DNA of 64,000 nt, taken from DASZUK01 sp963844575 (GTDB lineage: Bacteria > Actinomycetota > Acidimicrobiia > Acidimicrobiales > RAAP-2). Each line of letters begins with the position of its first letter. The first letter of the stretch is position 1. The notes under the pieces were generated by a model that saw only the letters and a program-made list of their open reading frames with translations, ran no database searches and had not been told where the DNA came from. Made by a program: the position numbers and the translations under genes. The stretch is taken from NCBI GenBank assembly GCA_963844575.1, contig CAWJOU010000005.1, positions 310,001 through 374,000 of the forward strand, written 5' to 3'. Of this stretch, positions 30,011 to 38,809 are shown one piece after another.

Positions 30011-31189
30011 CTACGTCTGGCGGGCGACGAACTCGTGCATGCCAGGGACCGTGAAGGCGAGCAGGCCTCGCTCCGGGGCATAGACAAGACCCTTCTTAAT
30101 GAGCTCGACACGGGAGACGGAGATGTCCGACGTTCGTGCCTTACCTGCCGCGATGGCGATGTCGGCGACCGGCGCTGGCTCACCACCTCCGAGCTGGGCG
30201 AGCGCTCGCATGACGTCGCGCTGAGCGGGCGTCGCGCGTTCCCAACGGGATCGATACAGGCCGTCGTCTACCTCTTGCCTCGCCGCGTTGAGGCCGACCT
30301 CCACGTCATCGGAGTCGATGACCGTGGTTCGGGCAGCATCCCATACGTGCTTCCCGATTGCCTGGAGAAAATAGGGATAGCCACGAGCGACATCCAGCGC
30401 CGTTTCCAACGCGTCAGAGCTCCATTCAACGTCTAGATCCCGAGCGGGGACGACAAGTGCTTCTCTAGCCGCGGCGGGCTCGAGAAGACCAATGTTGCGG
30501 TACTCGTAGAGCCGTTCCGCGTAGCTGGTGGCGTCGGCCAATTGCGCGGGCAACGAAGGGAGCCCGGCGCCGACGAACAGAACCGGCGGTGCCGGATCGA
30601 GCTGGCCGAGGTGGTGAACCGCCGTATTGATGGCAGCCAGCGACTCTTCGGGTGCCTCCTGGAGCTCGTCTATCAGGATCAGCACACCAATCCCGAGATC
30701 ACGCGCCGTCTCGGACATGACCTCGAGCAAACTGGACAGGTCGTCCCCGAGCCGGCCGGTGTCCGCGATGCCCCGTACCGCGTCGACGTCGACTCCGACG
30801 GAGAAGCCGCCGGTCGGGTCGACCTGCAGGCTGAACCCCTTGAGAACGCCCAGGAGGCGCCGCAGTCGGGGCTCCGGATAGTGCCCCGTCGCTCGTCGCA
30901 TACCCGCCGTGAGCGCTCGACTGAGCGCGGCCGGCAGGGGCTCCTTGGCCCCCGCCTCGATCTTCGCCGTGATCCACCGACGCGTCGTCGCTCGAGCGAA
31001 CAGCTCCCCGAGCAGCACCGTCTTTCCAACCCCTCGCAGGCCGTTCAGGACCCAGCTCCGATCGCCCTCTCCCCTCGTCTCCGCTCGGGTCTGGACGACT
31101 TCAAAGTTGTCGAGGAGCGTGCCTCGACCGGCAAGGAGGGGCGGTCGCCGTCCCGCGCCAGGGCGGTAGGGATTATCGACCGGGTTCAC
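30011..31189 (-). CDS. AAA ATPase with C-terminal winged helix (archaeal-type ATPase family)
   Basis: 392 aa, ATG 31189. Walker A is NGLRGVGKTVLLG (~residue 50) and Walker B VLILIDELQEAP (~165). The middle contains a Gly-rich region (GGFSVGVDVDAVRG). The last ~80 residues (RDVMRALAQLGGGEP, VADIAIAAGK, KKGLVYAPERGLLAFTVPG) read as a winged helix-turn-helix. Convergent with the DUF234 ATPase, with 44 bp between the stops. Its promoter region (31190-31270) is AT-rich and contains tataagg/ccttata arms at 31210-31216 and 31252-31258. Role unknown; no nuclease or other effector domain is visible. Confidence 0.75.
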   Translation of the reverse strand: MNPVDNPYRPGAGRRPPLLAGRGTLLDNFEVVQTRAETRGEGDRSWVLNGLRGVGKTVLLGELFARATTRRWITAKIEAGAKEPLPAALSRALTAGMRRATGHYPEPRLRRLLGVLKGFSLQVDPTGGFSVGVDVDAVRGIADTGRLGDDLSSLLEVMSETARDLGIGVLILIDELQEAPEESLAAINTAVHHLGQLDPAPPVLFVGAGLPSLPAQLADATSYAERLYEYRNIGLLEPAAAREALVVPARDLDVEWSSDALETALDVARGYPYFLQAIGKHVWDAARTTVIDSDDVEVGLNAARQEVDDGLYRSRWERATPAQRDVMRALAQLGGGEPAPVADIAIAAGKARTSDISVSRVELIKKGLVYAPERGLLAFTVPGMHEFVARQT

Positions 31190-31353
31190 CGTCGCACCCT
31201 ATCACAATCTATAAGGATGTGTAAGAGAATTTGTTATATGGACTCACAAACCCTTATATCCGAGTCGAGCTCATCGGTAGGAGAGGGCTTCCCAGGTACC
31301 GGGCCCTAGGAGCCGCTCCCGCGGGTCAGTCCGGCTTCGATGGCATCGATACC

Positions 31354-31956
31354 TCAGATACGGCGGAGCAGAGCGAACCCCCGGCGCCCGGGCATAGCCG
31401 GCTGAGCGACCCCCGCCCCTGACGGCGGCCCCCCGACCGTCGAAGGCTGCTGCTGCGTTATTCTGCCGACCGTCGACGGCTGCGGCTGTGCCACCCCGAC
31501 CAGCGGCTCGGCGTCGCTCCTGGTGCGGCGCCCGCCTCGCCGTACTCGGCCCCGCGCCGCCCGGGGGGCGAACGCGGCCAGCAGCCGATCGAGGGCCCGA
31601 AGCTCGTCCGGATGGACCTCCGCCCACGGGATCCAGCAGCGGACGGCCCACCCGTTGACGACTGCGAACAGCGAGACCGCGGCGATGCCGCCCGGGAGGA
31701 CGCCGGACGGTCCGAACCGCAGTCCTGAGACCGCCGACCACCGCACCTTCCGCGTGAACCCCGGCTGCGGGCCGACGAGCGCCAGCCCGCTCGCCTCGAA
31801 CCGGAGCACCAGGCCAGGCGTGATCGTCGCCGCGTCGACCACGACGGTCGGCGCCGCGGTCGCCGCGGCGGAGCCGGCGGCCGCGACCGCTTCCAGGGCG
31901 ACGCCGGCCAGCAACCGCTCGCCGCAGTACTGCCGCGAGCGCGTCCAAATGGCCAT
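31354..31956 (-). CDS. Hypothetical protein with PH-like beta domain and low-complexity tail
   Basis: 200 aa, ATG 31956. Residues ~45-125 look like one beta-rich domain: TPGLVLRFEASGLALVG, VRWSAVSGLRFGPSG, SLFAVVNGWAVRCWIPW, then HPDELRALDRLLAAFA. That order resembles bacterial PH-type domains that read an apolar residue through a 'W..V..W' strand, but I would not assign the family. The C-terminus is repetitive, with the peptide QPSTVGR/QQPSTVGG twice, from a short duplication at 31430-31500. No clear ribosome site. Confidence 0.55.
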   Translation of the reverse strand: MAIWTRSRQYCGERLLAGVALEAVAAAGSAAATAAPTVVVDAATITPGLVLRFEASGLALVGPQPGFTRKVRWSAVSGLRFGPSGVLPGGIAAVSLFAVVNGWAVRCWIPWAEVHPDELRALDRLLAAFAPRAARGRVRRGGRRTRSDAEPLVGVAQPQPSTVGRITQQQPSTVGGPPSGAGVAQPAMPGRRGFALLRRI

Positions 31957-31984
31957 CCGTCCATCGTACGGGCGGCCCCCCGGT

Positions 31985-32062
31985 GCTCTTGGGGATGGGG
32001 CCCTTCGGGATAGGACCTCTTGGGGGTCGGCCCTCGGGGATGGGCCGGGGATGGGCCGGGGA
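31985..32062. repeat. Short degenerate G-rich tandem repeats downstream of hemL
   Basis: The stretch between the hypothetical gene and the hemL stop is built of variants of ggggatgggcc; two exact 11-bp units (tgggccgggga) lie at 32041-32051 and 32052-32062, with more diverged copies before them. It is non-coding on both strands as far as I can judge. Confidence 0.6.
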
Positions 32063-32066
32063 TGGA

Positions 32067-33425
32067 TCAGGCTCGGGCCAGCTCGGCGGCGACCTCCGCC
32101 GCGGCCTCGCCCGCCACGTCGACGGCGAGCGACAGCTCACGCTCGCCGTGGGCCATGCCGGGAAAGAGGATTTCGTACGCGCCGGGCGCCAGCGCGACGC
32201 CGCGGCGGAGCATGGCGTGGAAGAAGCGCGAGTAGACGCCGTTGCCGGCGACGGCCGCCGCAGTGTCGTAGTCGACCGGCGGCTCGATCACCGAGCCCGG
32301 CGGCCCGACGAAAAGACCGACGAGCGGCCCGACCGTCGGCGTGTACGCGGCGAGGCCGGCGTCGACGATGGCGTCGGCCAGCGCGCCGGCGAAGACCGCG
32401 GCCCGGTTCGTCAGGTCGTCGTAGTCGGCCGGTTTGACGTGCGAGAGCACGGCCAGCCCGGCCGCGGTGGCGAGCGGGTTCCCCGACAGCGTGCCGGCCT
32501 GGTACACCGGCCCGGCCGGGGCTAGGGCGGCGAGCAGCTCGGCCCGGCCGCCGAACGCGCCGACCGGCAGGCCGCCGCCGATGACCTTGCCGAAGCACCA
32601 CAGGTCCGGCGTGACGCCGCTCCACGCGGTCGCGCCGCCGGGCCCGAGACGGAAGCCGGAGATGACCTCGTCGAAGACGAGCAGCGCGCCGGCCGCGTCG
32701 CACGCCGCCCGCAGGCCGTTCAAGAAGCCGGGCGCGGGCGGGACGAGGTTCATGTTCGCGGCGATCGGCTCGACGATCACGCACGCCACCGACGAGTCCA
32801 GCGCCGGGACGACGTTGTACGGCGCGACGATCGTGTCGGCGACCGCGCCGGCCGGCACGCCGGCCGACCCCGGCAGGCCGAGCGTCGCGACACCACTGCC
32901 GCCGCCGGCGAGCAGGCCGTCCGAGTGGCCGTGGTAGCAGCCCGCAAACTTCACGACCCGGTCCCGGCCGGTCGCGCCCCGGGCGAGCCGGACCGCGCTC
33001 ATCGACGCCTCCGTGCCCGACGAGACCAGCCGGACCTGCTCGCAGCCCGGTACCCGGTCGCCGATCGCCTCGGCCAGCCGGACCTCGCCGGGCGTCGGCA
33101 TGCCGAACGTGCTGCCCCGCCCGGCCTGCCGGCGGACCGCGTCGACCGCCACCGGATGGGCGTGGCCGAGCAGCACCGCGCCGTACGACTGGACGAAGTC
33201 GAGGTACTTCGTGCCCTCGACGTCGTAGACCCACGGGCCGTCGCCGTGGGCCACCGTGAACGGCACGCCGCCGACCGACGCGAACGACCGCACCGGCGAG
33301 TCGACGCCACCCGGGATCGCCCGTCGGGCCCGCTCGAACCACGCCGCGTTGGACGGCTCGCTCAGTCCCACGCCCCCCAGTCCCGCGCCGCCCAGTCCCG
33401 CGCCGGCCGGGTCCACGTCAGCCAT
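32067..33425 (-). CDS. hemL: Glutamate-1-semialdehyde 2,1-aminomutase
   Basis: 452 aa. PLP enzyme that makes 5-aminolevulinate from glutamate-1-semialdehyde in the C5 haem pathway. Motifs: IPGGVDSPVRSF, VSSGTEASMSAVRLARGAT, FAGCYHGHSDGLL, VFDEVISGFRLGPGG and the PLP lysine in CFGKVIGGGLPVGAFGG. ATG 33425 overlaps the hemB stop by eight bases. The first ~20 residues repeat Gly-Leu-Gly-Gly-Ala/Val, encoded by a 15-bp repeat (33370-33410). It works downstream of hemA in this window. Confidence 0.96.
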   Translation of the reverse strand: MADVDPAGAGLGGAGLGGVGLSEPSNAAWFERARRAIPGGVDSPVRSFASVGGVPFTVAHGDGPWVYDVEGTKYLDFVQSYGAVLLGHAHPVAVDAVRRQAGRGSTFGMPTPGEVRLAEAIGDRVPGCEQVRLVSSGTEASMSAVRLARGATGRDRVVKFAGCYHGHSDGLLAGGGSGVATLGLPGSAGVPAGAVADTIVAPYNVVPALDSSVACVIVEPIAANMNLVPPAPGFLNGLRAACDAAGALLVFDEVISGFRLGPGGATAWSGVTPDLWCFGKVIGGGLPVGAFGGRAELLAALAPAGPVYQAGTLSGNPLATAAGLAVLSHVKPADYDDLTNRAAVFAGALADAIVDAGLAAYTPTVGPLVGLFVGPPGSVIEPPVDYDTAAAVAGNGVYSRFFHAMLRRGVALAPGAYEILFPGMAHGERELSLAVDVAGEAAAEVAAELARA

Positions 33426-34398
33426 TGAGCGTTTCGGCGACGTCGGCCGCGAAGTACGTCAGCACGAAGTCGGCGCCGGCCCGCTTGATGGCGGTGAGCT
33501 GCTCGAGGGCGACGGCCGGCCCGTCGATCCAGCCGCGCTCGGCCGCCGCGTGGACCATCGCGTACTCACCGCTCACCTGGTAGGCGGCGACGGGCACGTC
33601 GACGGCTTGCCGGACGTCGGCGATCAGGTCGAGCGCGGTCCCGGCGGGCTTGACCATGACCATGTCGGCGCCCTCGGCGACGTCGAGGGCGACTTCGAGC
33701 CGGGCCTCGCGGCGGTTGCCGGGGTCCTGCTGGTAGCCGCGGCGGTCACCGCCACCGGCGATCGTGACATCGACCGCGTCGCGGAACGGGCCGTAGAGGG
33801 CGGACGCGTGCTTGGCGGAGTAGGCGAGGATGGCGACCGCGTCGAAGCCGTCGCGGTCGAGCGCGTCGCGGACTGCCGCGACCTGCCCGTCCATCATCCC
33901 GCTCGGCGCGACGACGTCCGCGCCGGCCCGAGCCTGGGCGACCGCGACGCGGCGGTAGAGGTCGACGGTGGCGTCGTTGTCGACAGTGCCGTCGGCGGCG
34001 AGCACGCCGCAGTGGCCGTGGTCGGTGTACTCGTCGAGGCAGAGGTCGGCGACGAGCACGAGCTGATCGCCGACGGCCGACCGCAGCTCGGCGAGCGCCC
34101 GCTGGGCGATCCCGTCGGGGTCCCACGCGCCCGAGCCGGTCGGGTCCTTGGTCGCGGGCACGCCGAAGAGGACGATGCCGGGGACGCCGAGCGCGACGAG
34201 CCGCTTCGCCTCGGCGACGAGCGACGGGACGCTGTGCTGGAACTGGCCGGGCAGCGAGCCGATCGGCACCGCGTCGTCGATGCCTTCTCGCACGAACAGC
34301 GGGGCGACGAGGTCGTCGACGGTCACGCGGGTCTCGGCGACGAGCCGGCGGAGGGCCGCCGTCCGGCGCAGCCGCCGCGGGCGTCGGGAGAGTGCCAC
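33418..34398 (-). CDS. hemB: Delta-aminolevulinic acid dehydratase (porphobilinogen synthase)
   Basis: 326 aa. Condenses two 5-aminolevulinate molecules to porphobilinogen. Both Schiff-base lysines are visible in LAYSAKHASALYGPFRDA and DMVMVKPAGTALD. The metal loop reads DLCLDEYTDHGHCG: two Cys remain, with Asp in place of the third zinc Cys, a mixed Zn/Mg-type loop also seen in other Actinobacteria. Lies 58 bp after the lysS stop and overlaps hemL. Confidence 0.96.
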   Translation of the reverse strand: MALSRRPRRLRRTAALRRLVAETRVTVDDLVAPLFVREGIDDAVPIGSLPGQFQHSVPSLVAEAKRLVALGVPGIVLFGVPATKDPTGSGAWDPDGIAQRALAELRSAVGDQLVLVADLCLDEYTDHGHCGVLAADGTVDNDATVDLYRRVAVAQARAGADVVAPSGMMDGQVAAVRDALDRDGFDAVAILAYSAKHASALYGPFRDAVDVTIAGGGDRRGYQQDPGNRREARLEVALDVAEGADMVMVKPAGTALDLIADVRQAVDVPVAAYQVSGEYAMVHAAAERGWIDGPAVALEQLTAIKRAGADFVLTYFAADVAETLNG

Positions 34399-34456
34399 CC
34401 TTCGAGCCTACGGCGTGCCCGCCCTCGTGGCGTACGCCGACGTGGTGTACGCCGGC

Positions 34457-36148
34457 TTACTGGGTGAGCAGGCCGCGGACCCGGTCGGCGCCGAGCGACA
34501 GCAGCAGCGTCGGCAGGCGCGGCCCGGTGTCACGCCCGGTGAGGAGCTCGTAGAGCAGCACGAAGAACGCTCGCTGGGCGGCCTTCACGTCGGGCGGCAG
34601 CGCCTTGGCGTCGACCGCGAGGCCGTGCTGGCGCTTCGGGATGCCGTAGAGGAGCGTCGTCAGGCCGTCGAGGCTCCAGTCGCCGTCGAGCCCGTCGAGC
34701 AGCCAGGCGATCGCCTGGCGCTCCGTTTCGTCGAGGGCGCCGAGGCGGCCCGAGTCCGGCGCGTCGCGGATGTGGGTTCGCTCGCTGGCCGCTAGGTACG
34801 TCGTCACCCAGGCGGCCGCGCAGTCGAGCCGCGGCCGGATCTCGTCGAGCGAGGCGAGCGGCGGGTCGCGGAGCATCTCGCCGGCGATGCGATGGATCTG
34901 CCCGGGATCGCCGTTGGTGATGTCGACGACGGACGCGAGGCTGCGGAACGGCAGGACTCGGGCGGTCGCGGGCAGCGTCGTCGACGCGGTGGCGACCGCT
35001 CGGCCGTGCATCGCCCGCTCGCGGCGGTTGACCGTCCCGTCGGCGATCTTCGCATCGAGACGGTCCCAGCCGTCGTAAAGGTTGGCGATCTTCTCGTTGA
35101 ACGCGATCGTGAACGACCGGCGCGGCTCACGGGTGTACAGCCAGCGGAGGATCGACGGCTCGATGATCGCCAGCGCGTCGAGCGGCGTCGGCGCGTTGCC
35201 GCTCGAGCCGCTCATCTTCGACGCGCCGTCGGTGCCGACGAACGAGTACTGCACGTACGTCGGCGGGTCGCCGCCGAAGACGGACCGGACGATCTCCTGG
35301 CCGACGGTGAAGCTCGAGCCCGGCGACGAGTGGTCCGCGCCGCCGGCCTCGAAGTCGACGTTCTCGAACGCCCAGCGCATCGGCCAGTCGACCTTCCAGG
35401 CCAGTTTCCCGTGGTCGACCGAGTCGAGCCGGAACGCGTCGTCGTGGCCGCAGTCGCAGTGGTACGAGAGCGTCGTCGTCTCGTCGTCGTACGCGGTGAC
35501 GTGCGTCGTGTCGCGCCCGCAGACGCGGCAGTACGGCCGGTACGGCGAGTACTCGTCGCGGGCCGATCGCCCTTCCATCTCGCCCGGCTCGTCCATCCCG
35601 TCGTCGTCGTCGTCGGCCTCGTCGTCCGGCTCCGCGTCGGGCGCCTTCAGGCGGAACTTGGCGAGGATGTCGTAGATCTCGCGCCGGTGCGCCATCGCCC
35701 GGAGGATCTCGGCGCGGTACGCGCCGGACCGGTACTGCGCGGCCTGGCTCACCTCGTCGACGTCGACCGCGAGCTGCGCGAGCGCGTCACGGAACGGCAC
35801 CTTGAAATGCTCGGCCCAGCTCTCGTGCTCGCCGCACGGGTCGGGCACGTCGGCCAGCGGGCGCCCGATGTGCATGGCGAAGTCGTCGGGCAGACCGGCG
35901 GGGACCTTGCGCAGCCGGTCGTAGTCGTCCCACGAGAAGACGTGCCGGCACGGCTGGCCGCGCCGCCGGATCTCGTCGGCGACGAGGTGCGGGACCATGA
36001 TCTCGCGGAGATTGCCGAGATGGATCGGGCCGGACGGGCTGATCCCGGACGCGCCGACGATCGGCCGCTGGCCGCCGCGCCGGTCGGCCTCGGCGATCGC
36101 CCGGTCGGCGAGCTGGCTCACCCAGTCGGCGTCGTCGTCCGTCGTCAC
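34457..36148 (-). CDS. lysS: Lysyl-tRNA synthetase, class I
   Basis: 563 aa. I start at GTG 36148 (TTDDDADWVSQLADRA) after a GGGG; the open frame extends further upstream only as out-of-frame shadow of hemD. HIGH motif is SGPIHLGN (~residue 35) and KMSKS is KMSGSSGN (~310). An acidic insertion (AEPDDEADDDDDGMDEP) lies around residue 170, followed by two Cys pairs (YCRVCGR, HCDCGHD) suggesting a bound zinc. Class I LysRS replaces the class II enzyme in archaea and scattered bacteria including some Actinobacteria. It sits between hemD and hemB, probably co-transcribed. Confidence 0.93.
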   Translation of the reverse strand: MTTDDDADWVSQLADRAIAEADRRGGQRPIVGASGISPSGPIHLGNLREIMVPHLVADEIRRRGQPCRHVFSWDDYDRLRKVPAGLPDDFAMHIGRPLADVPDPCGEHESWAEHFKVPFRDALAQLAVDVDEVSQAAQYRSGAYRAEILRAMAHRREIYDILAKFRLKAPDAEPDDEADDDDDGMDEPGEMEGRSARDEYSPYRPYCRVCGRDTTHVTAYDDETTTLSYHCDCGHDDAFRLDSVDHGKLAWKVDWPMRWAFENVDFEAGGADHSSPGSSFTVGQEIVRSVFGGDPPTYVQYSFVGTDGASKMSGSSGNAPTPLDALAIIEPSILRWLYTREPRRSFTIAFNEKIANLYDGWDRLDAKIADGTVNRRERAMHGRAVATASTTLPATARVLPFRSLASVVDITNGDPGQIHRIAGEMLRDPPLASLDEIRPRLDCAAAWVTTYLAASERTHIRDAPDSGRLGALDETERQAIAWLLDGLDGDWSLDGLTTLLYGIPKRQHGLAVDAKALPPDVKAAQRAFFVLLYELLTGRDTGPRLPTLLLSLGADRVRGLLTQ

Positions 36149-36228
36149 GCCCCGTCTTCTATCAGATGCCCCACCGGCGGCCGTCGCCCCGGTGCCGGGC
36201 GGCTCTCGTCGGCGGGCGGTTCGACGGA

Positions 36229-37770
36229 TCAGCTCGTCGGCGGCCGGTGCGCCAACCGGGCGACGACCGCGGCGACGAGCGCCTCGCCGGACGGTGACGG
36301 CGACTCGACCGCGACGTCGAGGCCGGCCTTGCGGGCCGCGGCCGCGGTGACCGGGCCGATGCACGCGACGACCGGCGGGACCGGCAGGGCGTGGCCGCCG
36401 GCGGTGGTCAGCGAGAGGTAGCCGGCGACCGTCGACGGGGACGTGAACGTCACGACGGCCGCGCCGGCCAGGGCGGCGGCGATCTCGTCGGGCGGCGACG
36501 CGGCGGCGACGGTCCGGTACGCCTCGACCTCGTCGACCGCCCAGCCCTTGGCGGCCAGGCCGTCCGGCAGGGCCCGGCGGGCAACCGCGGCGCGGGGGAA
36601 GAGGACCCGGCCGCCGGCCGGCGCGTCCGGGAACGCCGCCGCCAGCCCGGTCGCGGTCGCCGGTTCGGCGACGAGGTCCGGCACGAGCCCGAACCGGGCC
36701 ACCGCGTCGGCCGTCGCGCCGCCGACCGCGGCCACCTGGGCCCGGCCGAGCGCCCGGCCGTCGCGCAGCCGGCCGAGGACCCGGCGGGCCGCGTTGGCCG
36801 ACGTGAACGCCACCCAGTCGTAGTCGGCTACCGCGGCCGCGGCCGCGTCGAGGGCCGCGCCGCCGTCGGCCGGCTCGGCGATCTCGACGACCGGCAACCC
36901 GATCACCCGGGCGCCGCGGGCCGTGAGCGCGGCGACGAGCTCGCCGGCCTGGTCCCGGGGCCGGGTGACGACGACGGTCGTCCCGGCCAGCGGCCGGGTG
37001 TCGGCCGACGCCAGGTCGAGGGCGGCGACCGGACCGATGACGATGACCGCCGGCGCGCCGAGGTCGACCGACGCCAGGCGGTCGAGCGTCGTCCGCTCGG
37101 TCCGCTGCGCCGGCGTCGTGCCCCACTCGACGACCGCTACCGGCGTGGCCGCCGGCCGGCCGCCGGCGATCAGCCGGGCCGCGATCGCCTCGCGGTTGGC
37201 CATCCCCATGAGGACGACGAGCGTGCCGCCGGCGGCGGCCAGCGCGGCCCAGTCGACGCCGCCCGGCGCGGTCTCGTCGCCGACGTGGCCGGTGACGACC
37301 GTGACCGACGTCGAGAGGCCGCGGTGGGTCACCGGGATCCCGCCGGCCGCCGGCACCGCCACCGCGGACGTCACGCCGGGGACGACCTCCCAGTCGACGC
37401 CGGCCCGCTGCAGCGCCTCCGCCTCCTCGCCGCCGCGGCCGAAGAGGAACGGGTCGCCGCCCTTCAGCCGGACGACCGTCGCCACGCGCCGGCCGTGCGC
37501 GACGAGCAGCTCGTTGATCTCCTCCTGGCGGACCGGCCCGTCCGGCCCGCTCCCGGCCACCCCGCGCCCGCCCGTCGGCGACGGCCCGGACAGGCCCGAC
37601 GGCCGCTTGCCGACGTTCACCCGCAGCGCGGCCGGCGGCGCCAGGTCGAGCAGGTCGGGGTCGACGAGCCGGTCGTGGACGACGACGTCGGCCCGGGCGA
37701 GCAGCGCCGCGCCGCGCCGGGTCAGCAGGCCCGGGTCGCCCGGGCCGGCACCGACCAGGTACACCGTCAC
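36229..37770 (-). CDS. Uroporphyrinogen-III C-methyltransferase / uroporphyrinogen-III synthase fusion
   Basis: 513 aa. Residues 1-~250 are a SAM-dependent uroporphyrinogen methyltransferase (VYLVGAGPGDPGLLT, VVRLKGGDPFLFGRGGEEA, PVTHRGLSTSVTVVTGH), making precorrin-2 for sirohaem/cobalamin. Residues ~255-513 are HemD, which closes the tetrapyrrole ring (TVVVTRPRDQAGELVAAL, WVAFTSANAARRV, VVTFTSPSTVAGYL, VACIGPVTAAAARKAGL). The fusion (CobA-HemD) is known in Actinobacteria and clostridia. A short Gly/Pro-rich insertion occurs near residue 60. ATG 37770 overlaps the hemC stop by four bases. Confidence 0.93.
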   Translation of the reverse strand: MTVYLVGAGPGDPGLLTRRGAALLARADVVVHDRLVDPDLLDLAPPAALRVNVGKRPSGLSGPSPTGGRGVAGSGPDGPVRQEEINELLVAHGRRVATVVRLKGGDPFLFGRGGEEAEALQRAGVDWEVVPGVTSAVAVPAAGGIPVTHRGLSTSVTVVTGHVGDETAPGGVDWAALAAAGGTLVVLMGMANREAIAARLIAGGRPAATPVAVVEWGTTPAQRTERTTLDRLASVDLGAPAVIVIGPVAALDLASADTRPLAGTTVVVTRPRDQAGELVAALTARGARVIGLPVVEIAEPADGGAALDAAAAAVADYDWVAFTSANAARRVLGRLRDGRALGRAQVAAVGGATADAVARFGLVPDLVAEPATATGLAAAFPDAPAGGRVLFPRAAVARRALPDGLAAKGWAVDEVEAYRTVAAASPPDEIAAALAGAAVVTFTSPSTVAGYLSLTTAGGHALPVPPVVACIGPVTAAAARKAGLDVAVESPSPSGEALVAAVVARLAHRPPTS

Positions 37771-38801
37771 CGCCCTGTCTCCCCGCCGGAATGCTCCCCG
37801 CCGGTCCAGCCTTCGACGACCCAGCCCTCGACCGAGCGGCCGCCGCAGTCCTCGAGCAGGTGCCGGGCGAGCTCGCGGCCGAGCGCGTCGGGCTCGTCGC
37901 CGGTCAGCGCGGCGCGGACGACGATGCGCCCGTCCCCGCTGGCCAGCAGCCCGTGCAGCCGGATCGCTCCCCCGGTGCCGGTGACGGTCTCGGGGCCGGC
38001 GGTCTCGGGGCCGGCGGCGGACCGGTCAGGCGGTTCGGCCCAGGCGGCGACCGGCACCGAGCAGGACCCTTCGACCGCGGCCAGCATCGCCCGCTCGGCC
38101 CGGACCGCCCGGTGGGCCGCGACGTCGTCGACGCGGGCCAACAGTGCGAGCGTCGCGTCGTCGCCGGCTCGGCCCTCCAGGGCGATCGCGCCCTGGCCGG
38201 CCTGGGGCAGGAGCACCGACACCGGCAGCCGGTCGATCGGCGCGCCGTCCCAGCCGAGCCGGTCGAGCGCGGCGGCCGCGGTGACGACCGCGTCGACCGA
38301 GCCGTCCGCGGCCCGGGCCAGCCGCGTTGCCATGTTGCCCCGCAGGTCGACGAACGTCAGGTCCGGCCGCAGGTTGGCCAGCTGGGCCCGGCGCCGGGCC
38401 GAGCCGGTCGCCACCACCGCGCCGGCCGCCAGCTCGGCCAGGCGGTGGCCGACGAGCGCGTCCCGCGGGTCCGCCCGCTCGGGCACGGCCGCCAGCACCA
38501 GCCCGTCCGGCGTCACCGACGGCAGGTCCTTCGCCGAGTGCACCGCGACGTCGGCCCGGCCGTCGAGCACCGCGGTCTGGATCTCCTTGGTGAAGATCCC
38601 CTGCCCGCCGATCCGGTCGAGCGGGACGGTGGCCTGACGGTCGCCCTCGGTGCGGACGATCTCGATGACGACGTCGACGGTCGGGTCGGCTCGGCGCAGG
38701 AAGTCGGCGACCAGCGCGGCCTGGTAGCGGGCGAGCGGCGAGCCGCGGCTGGCCAGCCGGAGCGGTCGGACCTCCCCCGACGCGCTGTGCTCGTCCGGCA
38801 C
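37767..38801 (-). CDS. hemC: Hydroxymethylbilane synthase (porphobilinogen deaminase)
   Basis: 344 aa. Polymerises four porphobilinogens. Substrate and cofactor motifs: RGSPLARYQAALV, FTKEIQTAVLDGRADVAVH, SAKDLPS, RRRAQLANLRPDL, DLRGNMATRL and the dipyrromethane cofactor Cys in VEGSCSVPVAA (~residue 244). A Gly/Thr-rich duplication (AGPETAGPETVTGTGG) lies near 268. Eight bases after the hemA stop. Confidence 0.96.
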   Translation of the reverse strand: MPDEHSASGEVRPLRLASRGSPLARYQAALVADFLRRADPTVDVVIEIVRTEGDRQATVPLDRIGGQGIFTKEIQTAVLDGRADVAVHSAKDLPSVTPDGLVLAAVPERADPRDALVGHRLAELAAGAVVATGSARRRAQLANLRPDLTFVDLRGNMATRLARAADGSVDAVVTAAAALDRLGWDGAPIDRLPVSVLLPQAGQGAIALEGRAGDDATLALLARVDDVAAHRAVRAERAMLAAVEGSCSVPVAAWAEPPDRSAAGPETAGPETVTGTGGAIRLHGLLASGDGRIVVRAALTGDEPDALGRELARHLLEDCGGRSVEGWVVEGWTGGEHSGGETGR

Positions 38802-38809
38802 CCGCGCCC

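Noticed and set aside
34457..37126. A single 889-aa protein including LysS
   Set aside because: The N-terminal third is out-of-frame translation of the cobA-hemD fusion; the family N-terminus starts at 36148.
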